Shown in pieces: positions 10,487 through 20,875 of a stretch of 64,000 nt of DNA. Below the pieces are notes generated by a model. That model worked only from the letters and a program-made list of their open reading frames with translations. It had not been told where the DNA came from and did not search any database. Position numbers and translations under genes: made by a program. The first letter of the stretch is position 1, and every line of letters starts with the position of its first letter. Source of the DNA: Caldisphaera sp. (lineage in GTDB: Archaea; Thermoproteota; Thermoprotei_A; Sulfolobales; Acidilobaceae); NCBI RefSeq assembly GCF_023256325.1, contig NZ_JAGDXI010000049.1, positions 43,122 through 107,121 of the forward strand, written 5' to 3'.

Positions 10487-11167
10487 GTGGTTAAAATGAG
10501 GTACGTGTTCGCTATAAATTTTAAGTCATACGAGACCGCGTATAATAATGTTGCGTTAGATATAGCAAGGACAGCAAACCAATTGACATCTAAGTATAAT
10601 AACGTGCGTATAATACTAGCAGTCCCATCAGTCATGGTAAGTAAACTGAACAGCATTTATGATGATATATTTTTGCAGCATTTAGATCCATTAGAGTTTG
10701 GTGCTTATACTGGTTATTTGTCTGCTGATTCATTAAAATATTTAGAGGTTAAAGGAACCTTAGTAAATCACAGTGAACATAAAATTATTTATAGGGATAT
10801 AGAAAAAATAGTGAAGAAAATTAAAGATGTTGGAAAAGAATCTTTAGTTTGTGCCGATACCTCTGGCGAAGCAGCTGGTATAGCTTATTTGGATCCAACA
10901 ATGATAGCCGTTGAGCCTCCAGAACTTATAGGTTCTGGAATACCTGTATCAAGAGCTAAGCCTGAAATAATAACTGATTCTGTAAGTGCAGTCAAAAAAA
11001 TTAAAAATATACCAGTTTTAGCTGGGGCTGGTATAACCATGCCAGATGATGCTGTTAAGGCTATTGAGTTGGGATCATCTGGAGTTCTAATAGCAAGCGC
11101 CGTTATGAAAGCAAAAGACCCTAATAAAGTAATAATAAACTTTGTTGAAGCAATTAATGGAATTTAA
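10487..11167 (+). CDS. tpiA: triosephosphate isomerase
   Basis: INFKSYETAYNN...LVNHSEHK...IAVEPPELIGSGIPVSRAKPEII...VLAGAGITMPDDAVKAIELGSSGVLIASAV. Confidence 0.96.
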   Translation: MVKMRYVFAINFKSYETAYNNVALDIARTANQLTSKYNNVRIILAVPSVMVSKLNSIYDDIFLQHLDPLEFGAYTGYLSADSLKYLEVKGTLVNHSEHKIIYRDIEKIVKKIKDVGKESLVCADTSGEAAGIAYLDPTMIAVEPPELIGSGIPVSRAKPEIITDSVSAVKKIKNIPVLAGAGITMPDDAVKAIELGSSGVLIASAVMKAKDPNKVIINFVEAINGI

Positions 11168-11517
11168 ATTCTAGGCTTTTGCTTTAATATTTTTTCAGCT
11201 TCATCTAAATTCTTTCTGCAACCGTCTAGCATTTCTAGGAGCTTGCTAACGTTAATTTTAACTAACTTTCTCGGTCTACCTCTGCCTTCAACTTTTAGCT
11301 TACTTGTTTCAACAATGCCTAAGCCTGCTAAATCATTGACTACTCTTAAAACTAGTGGATAACTAACACTTAAAACTTTGGTTAAATCTCTAACACTTAG
11401 TTCTTTTTTATCAAGCAAATAGTTAAGTATTTGTGCAGCTAGATCATAGTCAGGTACGGATACGCATTGAATTAAGGCCTTTATAGGTTTAACTTCATTA
11501 TTTTCCACATTTTTCAC
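11164..11517 (-). CDS. winged-helix transcriptional regulator
   Basis: DKKELSVRDLTKVLSVSYPLVLRVVNDLAGLGIVETSKLKVEGRGRPRKLVKIN, wHTH with basic wing. Confidence 0.75.
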   Translation of the reverse strand: MKNVENNEVKPIKALIQCVSVPDYDLAAQILNYLLDKKELSVRDLTKVLSVSYPLVLRVVNDLAGLGIVETSKLKVEGRGRPRKLVKINVSKLLEMLDGCRKNLDEAEKILKQKPRI

Positions 11518-11631
11518 CTAGTTATATTTACTTATTTCTAATATTTAAAAATTTTTCCTTTTAAAAACTAAATAACAGTTACACAATTTATATTATTGAT
11601 TCAAAAATGCATTAAATGTTTATAATATTAA

Positions 11632-12660
11632 TTATTTATATTTCTTAGTAGCATTATCTCCTATAAAGTCAAGCAATACTTCCCTTGCTCCTTCCCCTAT
11701 GTCTAAAACTCTAGAGTCTCTAGATAGTCTCTCTAATAGAGTCCCGTAACTAAGACCTCTTCCTCCTAATAATTGTACTCCTATCCATGTTGCTCTTTGC
11801 GCTAACTCTCCTGCAGAAACCTTTGATATGGCTGAATCTAATGGGTCTAAAGAACCGTTGCTATCATATTTATGAACTGCATTGTCTATGAAAGACTCAA
11901 GTAATTTTATTTTAATTTCTACTTCAGCATACATCCATTTGACTGATTGATATTCTGATAATTCTTTATCGAATATTTTCTTGCTTAACGCATTTTTACC
12001 TGCTTCGCTAAGGGCTCCCTCTGCTATTCCTAGTGCTATAGAACCATAACCGAGTCTACCATAGTTAATAAGTTCAAGAGCCTCTCTAAGCCCTTTTCCA
12101 GGTTTAGAAATCCTCTTGGCTTTTGTCCCTTGGTAAATTACATTTGAAATACCTGCACCTCTAAAGCTAATCAATTCCATAGGCTTGATTTTTATATTTT
12201 CCTGTTTTTCTGCTAAATAGAGAGTTGGGCCTTGAGAACTTTGGGCCAGAATTATGAAATGATCTGCATATAATGCATTGCTTCCAAAAATTTTCTCTCC
12301 ATTTATAATAGCATTCCCTTCAGAATCCTCTTCAGCAACAGTCTTTAAATTTGCCTTTATATCAGTTCCTCCACCGGGTTCAGTTATTGTAACAGAAAAG
12401 ATAGAATTATCAATTCCTGATTTTAACGACCCTGAGCCACTAATCATTATTATATGAGCTATAGCTGGGCTAGATCTCGATGCCAGTCTTACCGCCTTAT
12501 ACAATCCCCCTAATCCATATTTTCTTAGATTAAATAAACCAATTTCTTTCATATTATTAATGAATGCTTTTGGCACTTCATTTTTCTCATCAACTTCTTT
12601 AGCTATTTTTGGTACATCGTTAAGAAGAAAGTCTTCTATTTCTTTTGGCAACTCCTGCAT
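11632..12660 (-). CDS. acyl-CoA dehydrogenase family protein (short form)
   Basis: FSVTITEPGGGTDIKANLKTVAEE...GYGSIALGIAEGALSEA...QLLGGRGLSYGTLLERLSRDSRVLDIGEGAREV. Confidence 0.85.
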   Translation of the reverse strand: MQELPKEIEDFLLNDVPKIAKEVDEKNEVPKAFINNMKEIGLFNLRKYGLGGLYKAVRLASRSSPAIAHIIMISGSGSLKSGIDNSIFSVTITEPGGGTDIKANLKTVAEEDSEGNAIINGEKIFGSNALYADHFIILAQSSQGPTLYLAEKQENIKIKPMELISFRGAGISNVIYQGTKAKRISKPGKGLREALELINYGRLGYGSIALGIAEGALSEAGKNALSKKIFDKELSEYQSVKWMYAEVEIKIKLLESFIDNAVHKYDSNGSLDPLDSAISKVSAGELAQRATWIGVQLLGGRGLSYGTLLERLSRDSRVLDIGEGAREVLLDFIGDNATKKYK

Positions 12661-12812
12661 TCTACTTACCCATTTTATTATATCTAAAATTGAATAAAAG
12701 CTTAATCCATAATTTTTAAATATTGAGATTCTTTGAAGTCTTAGGTTAGTTTTTTAAATAGAATACAAACTTTTAAAGGGGTTGAATATAAAAGTAAAGT
12801 AGGTGATAAAGT

Positions 12813-13334
12813 ATGCCAATGAGACCTGGAAGATGCTATTCGCATATAACTAGTCAACCTTATACAAGAAAGGAGTATATACATGGCGCTCCACCCCCTA
12901 AAATAACAAAATTTGAAATGGGCAATAAAGAAATGTTGAAAAATTATGAAGTTAAGCTAGACTTAATATCATTAGAAACAGGTCAAATAAGGTCGAATGC
13001 CTTAGAAGCAGCAAGAGTCATGACAAGTAAATATTTATCAACAGAGGTTGGAGATGCTAACTATTATATGAGAATACCAAAGTATCCTCATCAGGTAATA
13101 AGGGAAAATAAAATGATGGCATTTGCTGGAGCTGACAGATTGCAAGACGGTATGAGGCTATCTTTCGGTACTCCTATAGGTGTTGCTGCTATAGTTCATG
13201 CTGGAGATAAGTTAATTGAAGTGTGGGGTAGGAAAACTGATATAGAGAAAATAAAAGAAGCTTTAAGAAGAGGAGCCTCAAAATTGCCACAGAAAACAAG
13301 AATTGTAATATCTGAAGATAAAACGGAGAAATAA
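12813..13334 (+). CDS. rpl10e: 50S ribosomal protein L10e (L16 family)
   Basis: [38 protein letters not shown]. Confidence 0.96.
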   Translation: MPMRPGRCYSHITSQPYTRKEYIHGAPPPKITKFEMGNKEMLKNYEVKLDLISLETGQIRSNALEAARVMTSKYLSTEVGDANYYMRIPKYPHQVIRENKMMAFAGADRLQDGMRLSFGTPIGVAAIVHAGDKLIEVWGRKTDIEKIKEALRRGASKLPQKTRIVISEDKTEK

Positions 13335-13336
13335 TA

Positions 13337-14371
13337 ATGCCTGAAAGTTTAGAATGTGGTATTCCTTATACTTTAATTTTTCCCGATATTGAAATAAAAG
13401 GTAAGAAAGCCTTAATTCAGCTTCCTGATGGTTTAAAACAATTTTCTCTCACTATAGCTAATTGTATAAGAGAAAAATACGGTGTAGAGCCAATAATCCA
13501 CATGGAGAGCATATATGGCGCATGCGATTTACAATATAATCAAATATTTTCTATTCTTAATCCAGATATAATTATTCACATAGGTCATTCAGAATATCCA
13601 AATTATATAGCATCTCCTTTATCCCTTCCTGAAAATATAAGGAAAAGAATAGTATTTGTTAAGGCTTTAAGTAAAATAGATATTGATGAAACTCTTGTAT
13701 TAAGGGCGTTAGAAATATTAAATAGTTATAATGTTAAAAATATATCAGTAGCATTGACAGCGCAGCATACCCATTTATATAATAAAATTTTTAATATTGT
13801 TTCAAATAAAAAGTATAATATTATCGAATCAAATGGATTAGCACCATATTATGAGCCAGGGCAAATAATAGGTTGTGATTTTAGACCAGTTCTTAATAAA
13901 AAAATTGATGGATATATATTTTTAGGTGGAGGAGAATTTCATCCATTGGGTTTATATTTAGCTACATTAAAGCCAATAGCTCAAATAGATCTTTATAGTA
14001 ATACAGTAAGAGACTTTACTCCAATAGGGGCTAAATACTATAAAAAAAGATTATTTACTATATCGAAGGCTATGGAAGCAAATCATTGGGGAGTAATTAT
14101 AGGTTTAAAAACTGGTCAATATAGACCTTTTATAATAAACATGATAATAAAAATGTTATCTAAAAAACAATATGTTTTGCTTTCATCAGAAAACATAAAT
14201 GAGATTAATCTAAGATCTATTGATAATGATTGGTATGACGCGTTTATAATAACCGGTTGTCCTAGGATCCCCATAGATGATTTGATTGATTATGAGAAAC
14301 CTGTTTTGACGCCAGGAGAAGCTTATATGGCTTTAGCTGGCAAAATTGATAACTATATGTTCCCATGGTAA
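13337..14371 (+). CDS. dph2: diphthamide biosynthesis protein Dph2
   Basis: KALIQLPDGLKQFSLTIANCIREKYGVEPIIHMESIYGACDL...GHSEYPN...GQIIGCDF...TGCPRIPIDD; three conserved Cys regions. Confidence 0.93.
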   Translation: MPESLECGIPYTLIFPDIEIKGKKALIQLPDGLKQFSLTIANCIREKYGVEPIIHMESIYGACDLQYNQIFSILNPDIIIHIGHSEYPNYIASPLSLPENIRKRIVFVKALSKIDIDETLVLRALEILNSYNVKNISVALTAQHTHLYNKIFNIVSNKKYNIIESNGLAPYYEPGQIIGCDFRPVLNKKIDGYIFLGGGEFHPLGLYLATLKPIAQIDLYSNTVRDFTPIGAKYYKKRLFTISKAMEANHWGVIIGLKTGQYRPFIINMIIKMLSKKQYVLLSSENINEINLRSIDNDWYDAFIITGCPRIPIDDLIDYEKPVLTPGEAYMALAGKIDNYMFPW

Positions 14372-15026
14372 CTTAATATTGGTGTTAGTCTTGAATAAAA
14401 AAGATGTAATTAAAAATGTTAAGGTTTTTCTAGAAAATGAATTACCTTCGATAGATAGTCCTAGCCGTAACTTAGAGCAATATAATACTCCATCTGAAAT
14501 AATTTTGGATATGCTTAATCATGCTTATATTTCAAATGTGATTGAAAATTCAATAGTTCTCGACTTGGGTTCAGGGACTTGTAGAATAGCTTTAGCCTCT
14601 TTAATTTTTGGCGCATCGAAAGCCATAGGTATTGAAGTAGATGAAAGATTTTTCAGGCAATGTTTATATGCTGAAGAGTCCTTAGGGCTAAAAGGAAGGC
14701 TTTTTTTAATAAATGCTTATATAAACAAAAATTTAGGTCTAATTAAAAAAGGATCAATAGATTTAATAATTATGAATCCCCCTTTTGGCGTATGGAAAAG
14801 AAATGCAGATAAAACATTCTTAGAATACGCTTTTTCATTGAGTCCAAATAGAATTTATTCAGTTCTCAAATCAGGAAATTTAAATTTCCACTCTGCTTTA
14901 AGCTATAGGTGGGGGTATAGGTTGAGATTAATAAGCACTAGAGAATTTCCAATACCAGCTTCAATGGAACATCATAAAAGCAGGATAAGGAGGGTAAAGG
15001 TAGATGTCGTTCTCTTTGAAAAATGA
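14346..15026 (+). CDS. METTL5-like RNA/protein methyltransferase
   Basis: LEQYNTPSEIILDML...VLDLGSGTCRIALASLIFGASKAIGIEVDE...IIMNPPFGVWKRNADKTFLE (NPPF motif). Confidence 0.85.
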   Translation: MITICSHGNLILVLVLNKKDVIKNVKVFLENELPSIDSPSRNLEQYNTPSEIILDMLNHAYISNVIENSIVLDLGSGTCRIALASLIFGASKAIGIEVDERFFRQCLYAEESLGLKGRLFLINAYINKNLGLIKKGSIDLIIMNPPFGVWKRNADKTFLEYAFSLSPNRIYSVLKSGNLNFHSALSYRWGYRLRLISTREFPIPASMEHHKSRIRRVKVDVVLFEK

Positions 15027-15636
15027 TGTAGTTGTGCCTGGAGAAATCGTAGCTCAACAAGAAGAGTTTGTTGAAGGAGAAGGAGTATATGTAGATCAGG
15101 AAACAGGATTTTTGAGGTCGGCTTTCTTAGGTAAAATAGCTATAGATCTCAACAATAAGATGATATCTGTGAATACTCATAAAAAATTAAAATTACCTAA
15201 GAAAAATAGTATTGTTTTATGTTCAGTCTCATCTGTAAAAGAAAATATAATATTTGTTGACATATTTGGCGTTATAGTTTTATATCCAAGACCTAAGTGG
15301 GAACATGAATTTTCAAGTCCTTTATCTGGTGCTATTCTTTCAAATCAAATTGGTATAGATAAATATAATGATTTAACTGAAATCGTGAAGCCTGGAGATA
15401 TTATACTAGCTAAAGTTATTAGTTCAACGAATCCATTCAATCTTTCATTAAAGGGACCCCAATTTGGTGTAATATATTCTATGTGCTCTAAATGTGGGGA
15501 AGTGATGACTCCAATTAATAATGACCAGCTTAAATGCCCTAAGTGCGGTAATGTTGAAAAAAGAAAAATATCTAATTTAGCTACTTCTAAACTTTTAAAG
15601 ATAGATATGAAAAAAACAATAATGATACCACCGTAG
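15004..15636 (+). CDS. csl4: exosome subunit Csl4 (S1 + zinc ribbon)
   Basis: VVPGEIVAQQEEFVEGEGVYVD...MCSKCGEVMTPINNDQLKCPKCGNVEKRKI; next to DUF2067 and rpoL. Confidence 0.93.
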   Translation: MSFSLKNDVVVPGEIVAQQEEFVEGEGVYVDQETGFLRSAFLGKIAIDLNNKMISVNTHKKLKLPKKNSIVLCSVSSVKENIIFVDIFGVIVLYPRPKWEHEFSSPLSGAILSNQIGIDKYNDLTEIVKPGDIILAKVISSTNPFNLSLKGPQFGVIYSMCSKCGEVMTPINNDQLKCPKCGNVEKRKISNLATSKLLKIDMKKTIMIPP

Positions 15637-16248
15637 GTGCCATTAATGAAAAATATAAAAAAGAAATTGGTTTTTAGTTTAAAAGAAGGGTACGATGCAG
15701 AAATTATCTTTAAAAAAATTAATGAGATCATATCAAGCCAAGAGGCATTAATTAGAATAGAAGATAACAAATTAATTATAATTTTCTTTGTAACCCCCAG
15801 AGATATTAATTATATTAAGTCTAAAATAAAAGAAATATTATCTTTTGAATCTAATAAAGGTAAAGTTAATGGGTTTAAGTATAATATTGGCGATATTAAT
15901 CCAAGTGGTGGAAGGGATTTTTTAGATATTTTAGTCTTTATTTTAAGTAAGCAAGGATATAAAACGGAGATTGATGATGGCTTTATTATAACTACAGCAA
16001 ATAAGGAAAAGGTAATATCTTTAGCAAAAGATTTAGAAAGAAATCTAAAGGAAATATCAGATAAAAATTATAGTAATGCCGTTAAAAAAGTTCTTGCATG
16101 TTATTTGACTCTCTACAAGAAAGACATAAGTGAAGCTGATCATTTTATAAAGGAGGGATTAAATTTAGGAATTTTAGAAGAGAATAAAAATAAGATATAT
16201 ACTAAATATAGTTGGAAGGAAACGTATGAAATGTTAGGCAAGGTGTAA
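15637..16248 (+). CDS. conserved archaeal protein (DUF2067-like)
   Basis: Position between csl4 and rpoL and overall sequence character; family recognised from context. Confidence 0.65.
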   Translation: MPLMKNIKKKLVFSLKEGYDAEIIFKKINEIISSQEALIRIEDNKLIIIFFVTPRDINYIKSKIKEILSFESNKGKVNGFKYNIGDINPSGGRDFLDILVFILSKQGYKTEIDDGFIITTANKEKVISLAKDLERNLKEISDKNYSNAVKKVLACYLTLYKKDISEADHFIKEGLNLGILEENKNKIYTKYSWKETYEMLGKV

Positions 16249-16252
16249 TAAA

Positions 16253-16561
16253 ATGGTAGGCAATATTAAGATTAGCAAAACCGAACAGGGGATATATAAG
16301 ATAGAAATAGAAAATGAAGATCATACTTTGGGAAATCTTTTATCCACAACTCTACAGGGATTAAAGGGCGTAAATATTGCATATTATGAAGTTCCTCATC
16401 CTCTTGAGAATAAGTTAATATTATATATTGATTTGGAAGAAGGTATAGATCCAAAGGAAAAGGTTATTGAAGCCTTAAAAAAAATAAAAGAAATGAACTC
16501 AGAATTTAGAGATAAATATCTTCAAAAAATAAAAGAAATGAACATAGATATAGAAGATTAA
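16253..16561 (+). CDS. rpoL: DNA-directed RNA polymerase subunit L
   Basis: YKIEIENEDHTLGNLLSTTLQGLKGVNIAYYEVPHPLENKLILYI. Confidence 0.96.
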   Translation: MVGNIKISKTEQGIYKIEIENEDHTLGNLLSTTLQGLKGVNIAYYEVPHPLENKLILYIDLEEGIDPKEKVIEALKKIKEMNSEFRDKYLQKIKEMNIDIED

Positions 16562-16718
16562 TATTATGATCTAAATATTTATAAAGATTTTTCATTATAT
16601 TCTAAAAAATATGTTTCTCATTTTTGTGTGGAATTATCCATGATAGAGGGTAAAAGGAACCTATCTGGAAAACAAACGATAAATACTTTAAGGGTAAGCT
16701 AGATAATTGTATAAATGC

Positions 16719-16803
16719 GCGGGGGTGCCCGAGCCTGGCCAAAGGGGACGGGCCTAAGACCCGTTGGCGTAGGCCTGCGTGGGTTCAAACCCCACCCCCC
16801 GCA
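16719..16803 (+). tRNA. tRNA-Leu (anticodon UAA), class II
   Basis: Acceptor GCGGGGG/CCCCCGC + discriminator A; anticodon stem ACGGG/CCCGT with loop CCTAAGA; long variable arm GGCGTAGGCC; T arm GTGGG TTCAAAC CCCAC. No intron. Confidence 0.96.
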
Positions 16804-17075
16804 TTTTTATAAATATTTTCAAATTCTTCGATTAAACTTAATAAAAATAAATGATATTTTTGATTTACTTCCGTGCTATTATTAATACCACAATTGCAAT
16901 CTCCATTAAAATACGATAGCTCATAAAAATATCCACTTTCTTTAAGTCTGTCGCATAAATCTTTACATCCATTAAGTGAAATAACAAAGCCATCTATTGA
17001 ATAAAATCTTAATATTATTCCACAACAGATGTTTTCTTTACATTTATTTATGAAAATTCTTGCCTCTTTTTTCAT
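16785..17075 (-). CDS. small Cys-rich hypothetical protein, 3' end antisense to tRNA-Leu
   Basis: 96-aa ORF with 7 Cys (C..CC...C..C...CNC); stop codon comes from the complement of the tRNA T loop. Confidence 0.5.
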   Translation of the reverse strand: MKKEARIFINKCKENICCGIILRFYSIDGFVISLNGCKDLCDRLKESGYFYELSYFNGDCNCGINNSTEVNQKYHLFLLSLIEEFENIYKNAGGGV

Positions 17076-17223
17076 TTATACCATCTCTATTAATAAAATT
17101 CTTAACTGTATTATTATTTTTATAGATTAAAATATTAAAAAGAGATTTAATTTTAACCTCTTTTAAGTTGCAAATAGAAATATTTATAAAAATAAATGGT
17201 TTAGAGCTTTATTAGATTATTAG

Positions 17224-19182
17224 GTGAAAAACATGGCACTAGTGTTTCATAAATTGGTCTCCGTAGAGGAGGCTTTAAATTTAATAGAAAAAGAATTAAA
17301 TGGAATAAATACTTTAGGTGTTATAGAGGTTCCTTTGTTTGAGTCAGTGAATAAAGTTTTAGCTGAAGATCTTATTGCTCCTATAGATTATCCTCCTTTT
17401 GATAGATCTACAGTTGATGGATACGCAGTTAGATCAATAGATTTAGCAGGAGCCAGTGAAATAGAGCCAAAAGAACTTGAGGTTATAGGAAAAGTTGAAG
17501 TTGGAACTAATCCAACAATTGAAATTACAGAAGGTAAGGCAGCTCAGATCTCAACAGGAGCTATGGTTCCAAGGGGAGCTGATGCAATAGTTATGGAAGA
17601 ATATGTTAGCAGGAAAGATAATAGCATAAAAGTTTATAGGATGGTTTCTCCTGGAGAAAATATTTCAATGTCTGGAAGTGATATTGCAACTGGAGACGTA
17701 GTAATAAGAAAGGGGACTCAAATAACTCCAAGGGAATTGGCAGTTTTTGCTGGTTTGGGATTAAATAAAGTAAAAGTTTTCAGGCCTCCCAAAATAATTG
17801 TTTATTCAACTGGAGTGGAAATTGAAGAACCCGGAAACAAGTTACCTCATGGTAAAGTTTATGATACAAATGGTTATGTGATAACATCAATGCTAAAAGA
17901 ACTAGGTTCTGAAGTTTATTTTAAGGGAATATTACCTGATAATTATGAGAAGATGAAAAATGAAATTGAAAACAGCATAAAGGAGGCTGATATTCTAATT
18001 ACGACTGGAAGCACATCAGCCGGCTATGGTGATATGATATATAAGGTATTTAATGATATAGGAGCTAAAATTATAGTACATGGATTAAAGTCAAGACCTG
18101 GTAAGCCAACAGCTATAGCAGTCTTAGGTAAGAAGATCTTGTTTGGCCTTCCAGGATTTCCATTATCTGCAATGATGAATCTATATAACATTGTTGATCC
18201 AGTAGTCAGAAAAATGATGGGGAAAAAAGACTTTGAAAAAGCTAAAGTGAAGGCTAAGATTCCTTTTAGATTAAATGCAGGCAAAGGATTTACTGAACTA
18301 ATACCTGTTCAGTTAGTATGGAATAAAGATAGTCTAAGTGCTTATCCAATATTAAGTGGTTCTGGCTCAATTGCCGGAATTAGCATTTCCGATGGTTATA
18401 TAGTTGCGGAAGAAAATAGAGAATATTTCGAAGAAAACGAAGAAGTAGATGTTTACTTATTTTCATCCTCAATTAAACCTCCTGATTTAACTATAATTGG
18501 TAGCAATTGTCCTGGAATTGAGGTTATTCTTGGAGTATCTAAAATACAAAATACTAGGATAATAAATGTGGGTTCCTTAGGTGGATGGCAAGCTATTAAG
18601 CGAGGAGATGCTGACTTAGCGGGATCTCACCTTTTGGATGAAAATACCATGAATTATAATATACACATGCCTAGGATAATGGGTTTAGAAGACAAAGTAT
18701 ACATATATAGAGGATATTCAAGAGAAGTTGGAATATTAATTAAAAAAGGTAATCCTAAGAAAATTAATGGGGTTAAGGATTTTCTCAGAGATGATGTAGT
18801 TATAATAAATAGGAACAAAGGCTCAGGAACAAGAGTTTTGCTGGATAAGTTATTAAAAGACATAGGAGTTACAAATCCAGAAAAAATTATAAGAGGTTAT
18901 ATGTATGAGGTTAAAACGCATTCTGCCGTAGCTACTGCAATTTTGCAAGGTAGGGCTGATGCAGGTATGTCTTTGAGAGCTATGGCAGAAATTTTTAACT
19001 TAGATTTTATACCAATAGGTTATGAAATTTATGATTTTGCCGTGAGAAAAGACAAATTGGAAAACAAATTTGTTGAAAAATTTATTGACACGCTTAAAAA
19101 CGAAGAATTCTTTAAAGAGCTTGAAAAAAGGCTTCCAGGATATAAAGCGTTAAAGGAAAGTGGAAACAGAATATATCCATAG
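17224..19182 (+). CDS. moeA: molybdopterin biosynthesis MoeA fused to C-terminal PBP/LysR-substrate-like domain
   Basis: PPFDRSTVDGYAVRS, STGAMVPRGADAIVMEEYV, TTGSTSAGYGDMIY, GLPGFPLSAM; C-terminal INRNKGSGTRVLLD...GRADAGMSLRAMA. Confidence 0.95.
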   Translation: MKNMALVFHKLVSVEEALNLIEKELNGINTLGVIEVPLFESVNKVLAEDLIAPIDYPPFDRSTVDGYAVRSIDLAGASEIEPKELEVIGKVEVGTNPTIEITEGKAAQISTGAMVPRGADAIVMEEYVSRKDNSIKVYRMVSPGENISMSGSDIATGDVVIRKGTQITPRELAVFAGLGLNKVKVFRPPKIIVYSTGVEIEEPGNKLPHGKVYDTNGYVITSMLKELGSEVYFKGILPDNYEKMKNEIENSIKEADILITTGSTSAGYGDMIYKVFNDIGAKIIVHGLKSRPGKPTAIAVLGKKILFGLPGFPLSAMMNLYNIVDPVVRKMMGKKDFEKAKVKAKIPFRLNAGKGFTELIPVQLVWNKDSLSAYPILSGSGSIAGISISDGYIVAEENREYFEENEEVDVYLFSSSIKPPDLTIIGSNCPGIEVILGVSKIQNTRIINVGSLGGWQAIKRGDADLAGSHLLDENTMNYNIHMPRIMGLEDKVYIYRGYSREVGILIKKGNPKKINGVKDFLRDDVVIINRNKGSGTRVLLDKLLKDIGVTNPEKIIRGYMYEVKTHSAVATAILQGRADAGMSLRAMAEIFNLDFIPIGYEIYDFAVRKDKLENKFVEKFIDTLKNEEFFKELEKRLPGYKALKESGNRIYP

Positions 19183-19282
19183 TTTTAAAATTATTATAAA
19201 TAAAATAATTAAATTGATTTGGTATTATTGAATTAGACAACTGAAATAAAGTAATACAGATACTGTTAATTAGGGTAAAAGT

Positions 19283-19555
19283 ATGTTAGATGAACCATCT
19301 TGGGAATTGCAGAAAGAAAGACCTATGGCATTAATAATAGCAATCTCAGAAAAAATTGGAACTAAAGACCCCATATTAATATCAAATTTTATGAAGAAGC
19401 TTATAAAATTGAACTCATGGATAGGTAGCTTTTCATTACTTTTATCAGAAAATCCTGAAGAAATATCAAGAATAATCAATGATATAGAGTTAGGTGTAAT
19501 GCCGAGAAGGGAATTAATAAAGAAGGTATATGAAATAATAAATGAATTTGAATAG
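19283..19555 (+). CDS. conserved small hypothetical protein
   Basis: 90-aa ORF upstream of hemL, same strand, coding-like composition. Confidence 0.6.
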   Translation: MLDEPSWELQKERPMALIIAISEKIGTKDPILISNFMKKLIKLNSWIGSFSLLLSENPEEISRIINDIELGVMPRRELIKKVYEIINEFE

Positions 19556-19612
19556 CCAAATTTATTAACACTTAATACATTTTTAGTTAACAGCATTAAT
19601 AGGTGTATAATA

Positions 19613-20875
19613 TTGAACGATAGAAACAAGATGCTATATGAAAGAGCAAAAGAAGTTTTTCCAGGAGGTGTAAATAGTCCAGTCAGGGCAGCTGTAAAGC
19701 CTTATCCTTTTTTTGCTAAGTATGGTAAAGGTGCATATATATACAGTGAAGACGGAAGCAAACTAATAGATTATGTATTGGGTTATGGACCACTTATATT
19801 AGGTCATTCTAACGAATATGTATTAAGTAAAATTAAAGAAGAGCTGGATAAAGGATGGCTATTTGGTGTGCCCAAGGAGAACGAGATAAAGTTGGCTGAA
19901 AAAATAATAAGCTATATAAAGCCTGGGGGAATGATCAGGTTTGTTAATTCTGGAACGGAAGCAACTATGACTGCAATTAGGCTTGCTAGAGGTTTTACTA
20001 ATAGAAAATATATAGTTAAATTTGATGGTTGCTATCATGGATCTCATGACTCTGTTCTTGTCCAAGCAGGTAGCGCTGCAACTGAGTTTGGAGCGCCAAA
20101 TAGCCTAGGTGTGCCTGAGGATGTTGCAAAGCTAACTTTAGTTGCTAAGTATAATGATTTGAACTCTATAGAATCTATATTTAGCAATTATGGCGATCAA
20201 ATAGCTGCTGTTATTTTAGAGCCAGTTATAGGAAATATGGGTGTTATTAAGCCCGATAAGGATTTTTTATGGGGAATTAGAAAGATCACAAAGAATAATG
20301 GATCTCTTTTAATATTTGATGAAGTAATAACAGGTTTCAGAATATCTATGGGAGGAGCTCAAGAATATTTTGGCATAGAATCTGATATAGTAACTTTAGG
20401 AAAAATAATAGGAGGTGGATTCCCGATAGGGGCAATAGTATCTAAAAAGGAAATCTTAGAATCTCTAACGCCTGAAGGTAAAGTTTTTAATGCAGGAACT
20501 TTTAATGCTCACCCTATATCTATGGTTGCAGGTCTCTCCACATTGGAGTTTATAGAAAAAAACAATGTATTAGATAAAGCATCTAAAGCAGCGAAGATGT
20601 TAAATGAATTATTGATTGATTACGGAATAAAATATACTATAAATAGAGTAGAAAGCATGATGCAAATATTCTTTACAGAAAAAGATGTATTTAATGCAGA
20701 TGATGCAAGGAAAGCTGATAAAGAAAGCTATGCCAAGTTGCATGAAAAACTCTTATCTAAAGGAGTATTTATACCTCCAAGCCAATTTGAGACCATATTT
20801 ACAAGTTATGAGCACAATGATGATATAATACATTATACTGCAGAAAAAATAGCTGAAATTATTAGGGGGACATGA
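19613..20875 (+). CDS. hemL: glutamate-1-semialdehyde 2,1-aminomutase
   Basis: [54 protein letters not shown] start. Confidence 0.97.
   Translation: MNDRNKMLYERAKEVFPGGVNSPVRAAVKPYPFFAKYGKGAYIYSEDGSKLIDYVLGYGPLILGHSNEYVLSKIKEELDKGWLFGVPKENEIKLAEKIISYIKPGGMIRFVNSGTEATMTAIRLARGFTNRKYIVKFDGCYHGSHDSVLVQAGSAATEFGAPNSLGVPEDVAKLTLVAKYNDLNSIESIFSNYGDQIAAVILEPVIGNMGVIKPDKDFLWGIRKITKNNGSLLIFDEVITGFRISMGGAQEYFGIESDIVTLGKIIGGGFPIGAIVSKKEILESLTPEGKVFNAGTFNAHPISMVAGLSTLEFIEKNNVLDKASKAAKMLNELLIDYGIKYTINRVESMMQIFFTEKDVFNADDARKADKESYAKLHEKLLSKGVFIPPSQFETIFTSYEHNDDIIHYTAEKIAEIIRGT

Noticed and set aside
17224-19182. MoeA with an appended substrate-binding-like domain
   Set aside because: This fusion is common in archaeal genomes.
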